This document shows positions 1 through 5,073 of a stretch of DNA of 5,113 nucleotides, piece after piece (the stretch's first letter is position 1; each line of letters starts with the position of its first letter). Origin of the DNA: an uncultured Aquimarina sp. Lineage in GTDB: Bacteria > Bacteroidota > Bacteroidia > Flavobacteriales > Flavobacteriaceae. A program made the position numbers and the translations under genes. The stretch covers positions 1-5,113 of the forward strand of contig CALGNG010000099.1 in NCBI GenBank assembly GCA_937958735.1. Direction: 5' to 3'. The notes under the pieces are model-generated. The model ran no database searches. It had not been told where the DNA came from and worked only from the letters and a program-made list of their open reading frames with translations.

Positions 1-288
1 TATTAAAATTCGGCCAGTGGCATCTACCTCAAGCTCTTTTACTCCAGCAGTAAATTTTCGGATAAAGTCGTTGTTTTTCTTTTTAAAGCGATTAAGCTTG
101 TTCATTTTTTGCATTAATTTGTCCCATTCTTTTCTGGGATATAACTCTAAGCAAGGTTGAAAAACGGAACGCTTAAGAACGAAACCATCGGGTAAGATGT
201 TAGCTAACTGCTTTTTGTAAGAGGCAGGTAGCATTAGACGCCCTTTGGCATCTGCTTTACATTCATATGTACCGATGAGATTTACCAC
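1..288 (-). CDS. mraZ: MraZ transcriptional regulator, N-terminal part (cut by window edge)
   Basis: MraZ is a DNA-binding regulator made of two AbrB/SpoVT-like halves. It normally sits first in the dcw (division and cell wall) cluster and represses its own promoter. The 96 visible codons cover the first half and the start of the second. Each half carries the family DxxxR signature: DAKGR at residues 13-17 and DATGR at 89-93. The opening NLIGTYECKADAKGR is typical of flavobacterial MraZ. Family members are about 150 aa, so roughly the last third lies beyond the window. The start is taken as GTG at 288-286. No in-frame ATG lies between it and the upstream stop at 336-334, and an exact -7 promoter element sits only about 20 bases upstream, which excludes the upstream TTG and GTG codons as starts. 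It is transcribed divergently from the hydrolase gene. The identification is firm and the exact start slightly less so. Confidence 0.96.
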   Translation of the reverse strand, partial: MVNLIGTYECKADAKGRLMLPASYKKQLANILPDGFVLKRSVFQPCLELYPRKEWDKLMQKMNKLNRFKKKNNDFIRKFTAGVKELEVDATGRILI

Positions 289-306
289 TATAATATTGTA
301 ATTGTT

Positions 307-314
307 CAAAGATA
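307..314 (-). promoter_or_regulatory. Bacteroidetes-type -7 element of the mraZ promoter
   Basis: On the minus strand the bases read TATCTTTG, an exact match to the Bacteroidetes sigma-A -7 consensus TAnnTTTG. Transcription would start a few bases downstream, near 300-302, giving a leader of about a dozen bases before the GTG at 288. No clear TTG or TTTG -33 element is present at the expected distance. That place is occupied by the GTGGT repeats at 326-350, which would suit a weak, repressible promoter. The consensus match is seen; the start of transcription is inferred. Confidence 0.6.
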
Positions 315-325
315 TTGAAAAATGA

Positions 326-350
326 ACCACATTTTACCACTTTATACCAC
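326..350 (-). promoter_or_regulatory. Three direct GTGGT boxes at 10-bp period, probable MraZ operator
   Basis: Read on the minus strand, the pentamer GTGGT begins at 350, 340 and 330. This makes three tandem copies with exactly 5-base spacers (ATAAA, then AAAAT), one box per helical turn. Established MraZ sites in E. coli are TGGGN repeats with 5-base spacers, and in Mycoplasma they are AAAGTG-type repeats. The middle box here reads AAAGTGGT, close to the latter. The array lies just upstream of the mraZ -7 element and covers the -33 region, so bound MraZ would block RNA polymerase. The repeats are directly visible; assigning them to MraZ follows from their arrangement and the adjacent gene. 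Confidence 0.75.
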
Positions 351-518
351 ATTGTTAATAAATTATTCGTATTGTGTAGTTTGTTGTGTTTCAGAAGGGT
401 TTAAAAGTGGTTTTGTAATGTGCTTCTAAAAACAGAAGATTAATAAGAGGTGTTTTTGTAGGAAGGAATGATTTTTCTTTGTCTTAAAAAAAATTAGGAT
501 TGCTGTTTTTTAAAGTAC

Positions 519-526
519 TATATTTG
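519..526 (+). promoter_or_regulatory. Bacteroidetes-type -7 element upstream of the hydrolase gene
   Basis: TATATTTG is an exact match to TAnnTTTG and lies 24 bases before the hydrolase ATG. A TTG at 500-502 could serve as the -33 element, although its 16-base spacing is slightly shorter than usual for this promoter class. The predicted transcription start, about 530-533, falls inside the palindrome at 527-547. This promoter may also drive engB, which follows in the same orientation. Confidence 0.6.
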
Positions 527-547
527 CGCTTCAGATATACTGAAGCG
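527..547. promoter_or_regulatory. Perfect palindrome (8-bp arms, 5-base centre) at the hydrolase transcription start
   Basis: The left arm CGCTTCAG (527-534) and right arm CTGAAGCG (540-547) are exact inverse complements around ATATA. The repeat starts immediately after the -7 element and ends three bases before the ATG at 551. Because transcription is predicted to start within the left arm, an intact RNA hairpin would not fully form. A double-stranded operator for a dimeric regulator is therefore the more natural reading. If transcription starts further upstream, it could instead be a hairpin masking the start codon. No regulator can be named from the sequence. Confidence 0.6.
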
Positions 548-550
548 TAA

Positions 551-1315
551 ATGCCAAAAGATTTGATTAAAGACGGAAAATTCAATTATTTAAGTAAAGG
601 AGAGGGTACACCACTAGTGGTGTTACACGGTTTGATGGGAGGCTTAAGTAATTTTCAAGGAATGTTTAAACATTTCCCAGATAACGGTTTTAGAGTAATT
701 ATTCCAGAATTACCTATTTATGGTTTGCCATTGATTAAAACCAATGTAGGTACGTTGGCTAAATTCGTTAAAGAATTTTTAGATTACTTAGATCTTAAAG
801 ATGTTGTTTTGGTAGGGAATTCTTTAGGAGGACACATAGCCTTAGTGTTTACTAAAATGTACCCAGAATTAGTAAAAGGACTGGTGTTAACAGGAAGTTC
901 TGGTCTTTATGAAAGTGGGATGGGAGAAAGTTACCCAAAACGTGGAGATTACGAGTATATTAAGAAAAAAGCAGAAGACGTATTTTATGATTCTACTATA
1001 GCTACTAAGGATATTGTAGATGAAGTATATAATACGGTTAACGATAGAGGTAGGTTGTTGCGTACTATAGCTATTGCAAAAAGTGCTATTAGGCATAATA
1101 TGGCAAAAGATTTACCAAATATTAGTTGTCCAGCTTGTATTATTTGGGGTAAGAACGATATTGTTACGCCATCGGAAGTAGCCTACGATTTTGAAAAGCT
1201 ACTACCTAAATCTACATTATATTGGATAGATAAATGTGGGCATGCTGCCATGATGGAGCACCCAGATACTTTTAACGAATTGGTGCATAAGTGGCTTATA
1301 GCCGAGGCATTATAA
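551..1315 (+). CDS. Alpha/beta-fold hydrolase
   Basis: This 254-aa protein has the complete signature of the alpha/beta hydrolase superfamily. The oxyanion-hole HG motif is at residues 26-27 (VVLHGLMG). The nucleophile elbow GNSLGG places the catalytic Ser at 91. The acid is probably Asp203 in GKNDIVTP, and the His is 231 in CGHAAMMEHP. The lid region lies roughly between residues 115 and 185. No signal peptide or membrane segment is evident, so it is probably cytoplasmic. The fold resembles MhpC/BphD-like hydrolases, but the substrate cannot be read from the sequence. The ATG is preceded directly by an in-frame TAA (548-550), which fixes the start. It lies 58 bases upstream of engB on the same strand and may be co-transcribed with it. 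Its own promoter and a palindromic site precede it. Family identity is sure; function is unknown. Confidence 0.93.
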   Translation: MPKDLIKDGKFNYLSKGEGTPLVVLHGLMGGLSNFQGMFKHFPDNGFRVIIPELPIYGLPLIKTNVGTLAKFVKEFLDYLDLKDVVLVGNSLGGHIALVFTKMYPELVKGLVLTGSSGLYESGMGESYPKRGDYEYIKKKAEDVFYDSTIATKDIVDEVYNTVNDRGRLLRTIAIAKSAIRHNMAKDLPNISCPACIIWGKNDIVTPSEVAYDFEKLLPKSTLYWIDKCGHAAMMEHPDTFNELVHKWLIAEAL

Positions 1316-1326
1316 TTTGTATATTT

Positions 1327-1350
1327 AAAATCGTTGTATTTTACGATTTT
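1327..1350. repeat. Inverted repeat between hydrolase gene and engB
   Basis: AAAATCGT (1327-1334) and ACGATTTT (1343-1350) are exact inverse complements separated by an 8-base T-rich loop. Only two of the eight pairs are G-C, and the 3' arm ends in T4. It could act as a weak terminator or attenuator that reduces read-through from the hydrolase gene into engB, or it could be a protein-binding site. The pairing is seen; any role is speculative. Confidence 0.4.
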
Positions 1351-1373
1351 CTAATAATTAACGACTTACTACC

Positions 1374-1991
1374 GTGAAGATAAAAAGCGCAGAATTTGTG
1401 ATAAGCAATAGTAGCGTGGCAAAATGTCCCACTACGAAAATTCCAGAATATGCTTTTATAGGAAGGTCTAACGTAGGCAAATCGTCTTTGATTAATGCCT
1501 TAGTAGGTAGAAAAAGTTTAGCAAAAACCTCGGGAAGACCAGGGAAAACCCAGCTTATAAATCACTTTATTATTAATAAAGAATGGTTTTTGGTGGATTT
1601 GCCAGGTTATGGATATGCAAGAGTTTCTAAGTCCAATAAGAAAACATTTCAGAAATTTATTACCAACTATTTTAACGAAAGGGAGCAGTTGGTATCTGCC
1701 TTTGTTTTGGTAGACTCTAGGCATGAGCCGCAGAAAATAGATTTGGAATTTATGGAGTGGTTGGCAACAAACGGCATCCCATTTACTATAATTTTCACAA
1801 AAAGCGATAAGCTTAATAAGACATCGCTTCCTAAAAATATAGAAGATTATAAAAATAAGATGCTAGAAATGTGGGAAGAAATGCCTCCCTATTTAGTAAC
1901 CTCTTCTGCATCTAAAACAGGTTGTAAAGAAGTGTTAGATTATATAGGTAAGTTGAATGAGGATGTGGAACCACAGCCTTTTTTAAAATAA
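1374..1991 (+). CDS. engB: Ribosome biogenesis GTP-binding protein EngB/YihA/YsxC
   Basis: EngB is a small TrmE-Era-EngA-EngB-type GTPase needed for assembly of the large ribosomal subunit in bacteria where it has been studied. All G motifs are present in this 205-aa protein: G1 GRSNVGKS at residues 30-37, G2 threonine in GRPGKTQ (54-60), G3 DLPGYG at 75-80, G4 TKSD at 142-145 and G5 in TSSAS at 176-180. The N-terminal residues [16 protein letters not shown] and overall length fit the family. The start codon is GTG; an in-frame TAA 15 bases upstream leaves no alternative ATG. The gene probably belongs with the preceding hydrolase. Its last 9 bases overlap the end of the convergent small gene, and a terminator-like hairpin lies inside its final codons. 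Confidence 0.97.
   Translation: MKIKSAEFVISNSSVAKCPTTKIPEYAFIGRSNVGKSSLINALVGRKSLAKTSGRPGKTQLINHFIINKEWFLVDLPGYGYARVSKSNKKTFQKFITNYFNEREQLVSAFVLVDSRHEPQKIDLEFMEWLATNGIPFTIIFTKSDKLNKTSLPKNIEDYKNKMLEMWEEMPPYLVTSSASKTGCKEVLDYIGKLNEDVEPQPFLK
1961..1984 (+). terminator. Candidate intrinsic terminator within the 3' end of engB
   Basis: In the plus-strand RNA, GG (1961-1962) pairs with CC (1977-1978) and TGTG (1964-1967) pairs with CACA (1972-1975). One A/G mismatch lies between the two helices, and a short GAAC loop closes the hairpin. Six consecutive T bases (1979-1984) follow directly. This is the standard hairpin plus U-tract arrangement, but it lies within coding sequence, with the U-tract spanning the Pro-Phe-Leu codons just before the stop. 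Placing it there would let engB transcription end before entering the convergent gene antisense. The stem is short and imperfect, so confidence is moderate. Confidence 0.5.
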
Positions 1992-2327
1992 CTTTATAAG
2001 CTCTTCTACTGTTTCGATTTTGGCTAAATCGGAATAATTAAGCATTGTTTCTAGTTGGGTAAGAGTTGTTTTTTTGAATACTACAGGGTATAAAGTGTTA
2101 ATATTAGGGTATAGTTTCTCGAACTGATCCTTGTAAATAAACTCCATATCAAAATTGGAATGTTCTCTAAAATTTTTCCAGATTTCTGTTTCTCCAAAAT
2201 TTCCGTGAGTTAAAGCACATAGGTCGCATTTGTAGGTAGATGGACTTACTATTTTGTGAGCGAAGTCTATTTTTTTATTCCAAAAATTAGACTTCGCATT
2301 ATAGACAAAAATTAATTTTGTAGACAT
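1983..2327 (-). CDS. Conserved uncharacterised small protein with CxxC motif
   Basis: This 114-aa protein is the third gene of the gldB-gldC operon, starting 7 bases after the gldC stop. I do not recognise a characterised family. The N-terminal segment [22 protein letters not shown] (residues 4-25, shown here in outline) resembles a beta strand followed by a polar loop. The most distinctive stretch is [15 protein letters not shown], with Cys34 and Cys37 as a CxxC pair and His41 close by. This could be a metal-binding or redox-active site, though one CxxC plus one His is not a full zinc finger. The C-terminal half is rich in aromatic and charged residues and ends with an acidic helix-like segment. 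No signal peptide or membrane span is seen, so it is probably cytoplasmic. The ATG at 2327 fits the tight operon spacing. Its stop lies inside the 3' end of engB on the opposite strand. Confidence 0.85.
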   Translation of the reverse strand: MSTKLIFVYNAKSNFWNKKIDFAHKIVSPSTYKCDLCALTHGNFGETEIWKNFREHSNFDMEFIYKDQFEKLYPNINTLYPVVFKKTTLTQLETMLNYSDLAKIETVEELIKLF

Positions 2328-2334
2328 ATACGAT

Positions 2335-2673
2335 TTACTTCTTTTTTAAATCTAACTTTTCGGCAAAATAATCGGTAAAATCCTTCATGGTTTCGGCCAT
2401 TTTATCGTCTTGTGTTGCTCTTTTGTAAGTATCGGTCATGGCTACTAATGTTTGATGAAAAAATATACGCATTTCGTCTAATGGCATATCTTTGGTCCAA
2501 AGGTCTATACGTAGGCTTTCTTTGTTTTTAGGATCCCATACAGATAGTAGAAATGCTTTGGTTTCCTCGTGACTAATACCACCATCTTCTGCGGACCAAG
2601 TAATAGCTTCGGGTATTTTGTTTTCGTCTAAGCCTACATTTAATTGTATTTGTGATTTATGGGTAACAGCCAT
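2335..2673 (-). CDS. gldC: Gliding motility protein GldC
   Basis: GldC is a small protein without an export signal, encoded beside GldB in gliding Bacteroidetes. In Flavobacterium johnsoniae it is not strictly required for gliding but improves it. The 112-aa sequence has the recognisable GldC pattern: an N-terminal SQIQLNVGLDENKIPEAITWSA, then GGISHEETKAFLLSVWD near residues 31-47, LRIDLWTKDMPLDEMRIFFHQTL near 54-76, and a Lys-rich C-terminus. There is no signal peptide or membrane segment. Its ATG overlaps the gldB stop in the sequence TAATG, which suggests translational coupling. An A-rich stretch within the end of gldB precedes it in place of a Shine-Dalgarno sequence. The synteny strongly supports the call. 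Confidence 0.95.
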   Translation of the reverse strand: MAVTHKSQIQLNVGLDENKIPEAITWSAEDGGISHEETKAFLLSVWDPKNKESLRIDLWTKDMPLDEMRIFFHQTLVAMTDTYKRATQDDKMAETMKDFTDYFAEKLDLKKK

Positions 2674-3644
2674 TATTTTTTTGGTTTAAAGCGTGATTGG
2701 GTAAAAATTGTTTTGCTGTCTATTTCTTTTAGACTTGGCAAAGATACATTGTTATTTTGCATAAAAGAATTTACAATTCTATATCCTATATATTGCCCAA
2801 CTCTATCGGGAGATTGGGTATCGTAAGACATGTAAAATTTACTAAACGGTGCAGGGTATAAAAAGCGAGGTAATAGGTTTCGGTCGGTACTGTATAATAG
2901 GTCTTTTTCTATAAGGTAGCGCCAGATTTCGGATTCGTTAACTTGGTTCCATTTTAGTTCCTCTTTGGTGTAACTAAAAACTTGAGCAAGATTTCTCTTA
3001 GGCAATAGTTGTTGTAATAAATACTGGCGTTTTCCATAAAGTATCATTTGGGACATAAAATCTCTGCCATCGGGACGTGGAAATATTTTTTTGGCATATT
3101 CCTGTGCTACGTCTATTAAAATTTGATTCTTTTCAAAATCGTTGGAAATGTACTTAGAAATGTCTCCATAGAAATAGTGATCTTTTCCTAGATAGGAGTC
3201 TAGAGATATAAGGAGTAGTTCTTTACGCAACAGAATGCGGTTTTTGTAGTCTATTTCGGATATAATACTTATAATTTTGGGAACTTTAATTGTAGGGTAA
3301 TAAAACTTTAAGTGCTTATAGAGTAATGTTAGATCCTCTTCTAGTTCTTGGGTGTTAGGGAATACTTTGTATACCTCGTTTTTAAGTTCTTGTTGCAGGG
3401 TATCTTTGGATTTGTGAAGCCAAAATTCTTGTGAGTATTTAATAGGGAACAAAAAGGGGTATTTTTCTTGTAAAGAATCTAAGGACTTTTCGTTAAGTTG
3501 GTTAAAAGCTTGATCGAAACGATCTATGTTTACGGGAGCATTTATAGCAAGAATTTCTGCAGGAATCTTTAATTCTTTTTTGCAAGAATGTGTTATTAAG
3601 AATAGATTCGTTAAAAAGAAAAAGTAAAGTGTTTTTTTATACAT
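2673..3644 (-). CDS. gldB: Gliding motility lipoprotein GldB
   Basis: GldB is a cell-envelope lipoprotein essential for gliding in Flavobacterium johnsoniae. The 323-aa product starts with a short basic N-terminus (MYKK) and a hydrophobic stretch rich in Phe and Leu. It then has a lipobox-like ITHSC, with Cys21 as the probable lipidated residue. The lipobox is atypical: Thr at -3 rather than Leu/Val/Ile. KKE after the Cys means no aspartate at +2, and there is no strongly acidic surface-export run, so the protein probably stays anchored facing the periplasm. The segment VNIDRFDQAFNQL at residues 38-50, the YPFLFP motif and the C-terminal PDRVGQYIGYRIVNSFM region are typical of GldB. I find no HExxH metal-binding motif. 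The ATG at 3644 places a signal peptide of normal length. It is the first gene of the operon with gldC and the CxxC protein, and is divergent from nadE. Confidence 0.95.
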   Translation of the reverse strand: MYKKTLYFFFLTNLFLITHSCKKELKIPAEILAINAPVNIDRFDQAFNQLNEKSLDSLQEKYPFLFPIKYSQEFWLHKSKDTLQQELKNEVYKVFPNTQELEEDLTLLYKHLKFYYPTIKVPKIISIISEIDYKNRILLRKELLLISLDSYLGKDHYFYGDISKYISNDFEKNQILIDVAQEYAKKIFPRPDGRDFMSQMILYGKRQYLLQQLLPKRNLAQVFSYTKEELKWNQVNESEIWRYLIEKDLLYSTDRNLLPRFLYPAPFSKFYMSYDTQSPDRVGQYIGYRIVNSFMQNNNVSLPSLKEIDSKTIFTQSRFKPKK

Positions 3645-3723
3645 ATGACAAAAATAATGAAACTGTGTTATATTGGATTTTAGAAATGATTTCTTTTAAT
3701 TAATTTTATACAAAAGTATTTTT
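3645..3723. promoter_or_regulatory. Divergent gldB/nadE promoter region
   Basis: This 79-base, very AT-rich gap must hold the promoters of both the gldB operon and nadE. On the minus strand two exact TAnnTTTG matches are visible: TACTTTTG at 3718-3711, giving a leader of about 60 bases for gldB, and TATTTTTG at 3656-3649, which would start transcription at or next to the gldB ATG. Neither has a clear TTG at -33. For nadE the best plus-strand candidate is TAATTTTA at 3701-3708, one base off consensus. In sequence this AT-rich, chance matches are likely, so no single promoter is assigned firmly. Confidence 0.4.
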
Positions 3724-4512
3724 ATGAAAACGGATAAGGTAATAAAGCATATTGTAAGTTGGTTAAAAGCCTATGCAGATAATGCGGGTATTAAAGGTTT
3801 TGTGGTAGGTGTAAGTGGTGGGATAGATAGTGGTTTAACCTCTACGCTTTGTGCTATGACGGGGTTAGATACGGTATGTGTGGAAATGCCTATCCACCAA
3901 GCAGAAAGCCAGGTAAATAGAGCGCAAGAACATATAGCGCAGTTAAAAGAGCGGTTTTCTAATGTAAGCGAAGAGCGTGTAGATTTAACCCCTGTGTTCG
4001 AAGGGATAAAAGGCCAGTTACCAAAAGAGGAGGATTCTGCTTTATTAAATTTGTCTTTAGCTAATACAAGAGCCAGATTGCGAATGACTACTTTGTATTA
4101 TTTTGCAGGATTAAATAAATACTTGGTCGCAGGAACAGGTAATAAAGTAGAGGATTTTGGAGTAGGTTTTTATACTAAGTACGGAGATGGTGGTGTAGAC
4201 CTAAGTCCTATTGCAGATTTAATGAAGAGCGAAGTATATGCTTTGGCGGCAAAAGTAAATGTACCGATATCTATCCAGCAAGCAGCACCTACAGATGGGT
4301 TGTTTGGAGATAGTAGGAGCGACGAGGACCAATTGGGGGCTTCTTACGACGAATTGGAATGGGCTATGTTGGAACAAGATAAAGGAAAGAAGGAAGTGGA
4401 TTTTGTAGGAAGAGAGAAAGAGGTATTTAAGATATACTCTCGTTTAAATAGAGCCAATAGACATAAAATGGAGTCAATTCCTGTCTGTGAAATACCTAAA
4501 GAGTACCTGTAA
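3724..4512 (+). CDS. nadE: NAD+ synthetase, ammonia-dependent type
   Basis: NadE catalyses the last step of NAD biosynthesis: nicotinate adenine dinucleotide is adenylated by ATP and then amidated. The 262-aa length corresponds to the short, NH3-dependent form; there is no N-terminal glutaminase (nitrilase-like) domain. Diagnostic motifs are the ATP-pyrophosphatase P-loop SGGIDS at residues 31-36, NTRARLR at 114-120, the GTGNKVED segment at 137-144, YTKYGDGGVDLSPIADL at 150-166, the PTDGLFGDSRSDEDQLG stretch at 189-205 and NRHK near 245-248. It should be cytoplasmic and probably essential. The ATG at 3724 gives the usual family N-terminus. It is transcribed divergently from gldB and followed by a 105-base gap before the response regulator, so it is probably monocistronic or separately promoted. 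Confidence 0.97.
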   Translation: MKTDKVIKHIVSWLKAYADNAGIKGFVVGVSGGIDSGLTSTLCAMTGLDTVCVEMPIHQAESQVNRAQEHIAQLKERFSNVSEERVDLTPVFEGIKGQLPKEEDSALLNLSLANTRARLRMTTLYYFAGLNKYLVAGTGNKVEDFGVGFYTKYGDGGVDLSPIADLMKSEVYALAAKVNVPISIQQAAPTDGLFGDSRSDEDQLGASYDELEWAMLEQDKGKKEVDFVGREKEVFKIYSRLNRANRHKMESIPVCEIPKEYL

Positions 4513-4555
4513 ACTAATAAAATGGTTGACTGAGGGGTAAAGTTGCGAATATTAA

Positions 4556-4596
4556 TTTTTTTTTTAACATTTACACAATGTTGGTTTTTAACATTT
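4556..4596 (+). repeat. T10 tract with duplicated 12-mer upstream of the response regulator
   Basis: TTTTTAACATTT occurs twice, at 4561-4572 and 4585-4596, exactly 24 bases apart. The first copy is the tail of a run of ten T bases (4556-4565). Between the copies, AACATT (4566-4571) and AATGTT (4577-4582) form a perfect 6-bp inverted repeat with a 5-base centre. The second AACATT (4590-4595) gives a direct-inverted-direct arrangement of one hexamer. The last copy ends 21 bases before the response-regulator ATG. It resembles an operator cluster, but low-complexity AT sequence can produce such repeats by chance. No good TAnnTTTG element is present in this gap. Confidence 0.45.
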
Positions 4597-4617
4597 TACC
4601 TAATTCATTAAGTGACT

Positions 4618-5073
4618 ATGAAAAAAAAAATATTAGTAGCAGACCACCATCCCATAGTAGTAGAGGGTGTAACAAATGTGTTAAATTCCTGTGATAATTT
4701 CACTAAAATAAAGAAAAACGTACTGGATGGTAAAGAATTAGATAATTATATATGTCTTTACTATCCGGATATCCTGTTGTTGGATATGGATCTGCCTAAT
4801 TTGGGAGGTGTCGAGGGGATTAGGCGAATTAAGAAAAGTTACCGATTTTTAAAAGTACTAGTGTTTTCTGTTATTAAAGACAATAATATTGCTTTAAATT
4901 ATATAAGAGTTGGGGCTTCGGGTATTTTGTGTAAAACAGAAGAGATAAAAAATATTGTATTTGCTTTAGAAAGAGTCTCTAAGGGGGGTATCTATTTAAA
5001 CGAAGTTTTAAGGAAGGAACTTAACCAAGAGCATGATGAAGCATCGTTGGATATTAACTCGATTAAGTCCTGA
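4618..5073 (+). CDS. Receiver-only response regulator of NarL/FixJ type (no output domain)
   Basis: The 151-aa product is a CheY-like receiver domain. Numbered from the ATG at 4618, the phospho-acceptor is Asp56 in DILLLDMDLP, the switch Ser is 84 in VLVFS and the conserved Lys is 106 in GILCKTE. The pattern KILVADHHPIVVEG and the ending GGIYLNEVLRKEL are typical of NarL/FixJ-family regulators. In those proteins a LuxR-type helix-turn-helix of about 65 residues follows. Here only about a dozen charged residues follow before the TGA. The acidic pair that binds Mg2+ is Asp9-His10 instead of Asp-Asp, and the usual DG after the phosphorylation site is GG. A GTG at 4612 would add two residues (MT); the ATG is preferred. 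No histidine kinase gene is in view. It could be a real single-domain regulator or a truncated one. Receiver identity is firm. Confidence 0.88.
   Translation: MKKKILVADHHPIVVEGVTNVLNSCDNFTKIKKNVLDGKELDNYICLYYPDILLLDMDLPNLGGVEGIRRIKKSYRFLKVLVFSVIKDNNIALNYIRVGASGILCKTEEIKNIVFALERVSKGGIYLNEVLRKELNQEHDEASLDINSIKS

Noticed and set aside
423..438. Inverted repeat CTTCT / AGAAG with a 6-base A-rich loop in the mraZ-hydrolase gap
   Set aside because: Five-base arms in AT-rich sequence are expected by chance, and it is not aligned with either promoter.
887..1096. 69-aa open frame on the minus strand inside the hydrolase gene
   Set aside because: It is fully contained in a gene with intact catalytic motifs, shows no family resemblance and has no promoter or context; it is a shadow frame.
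1518..1724. 68-aa open frame on the minus strand inside engB
   Set aside because: It is antisense to the conserved G-motif region of engB, and its composition reflects the complement of that gene.
4556..4565. T10 tract as an intrinsic terminator for nadE
   Set aside because: No stable G-C hairpin precedes the T run; only weak AT pairing around 4545-4555 is possible.
4612..4617. GTG at 4612 as the start of the response regulator
   Set aside because: It adds only Met-Thr before an ATG that begins the usual MKKKILVADHHP receiver N-terminus; the ATG at 4618 is preferred.
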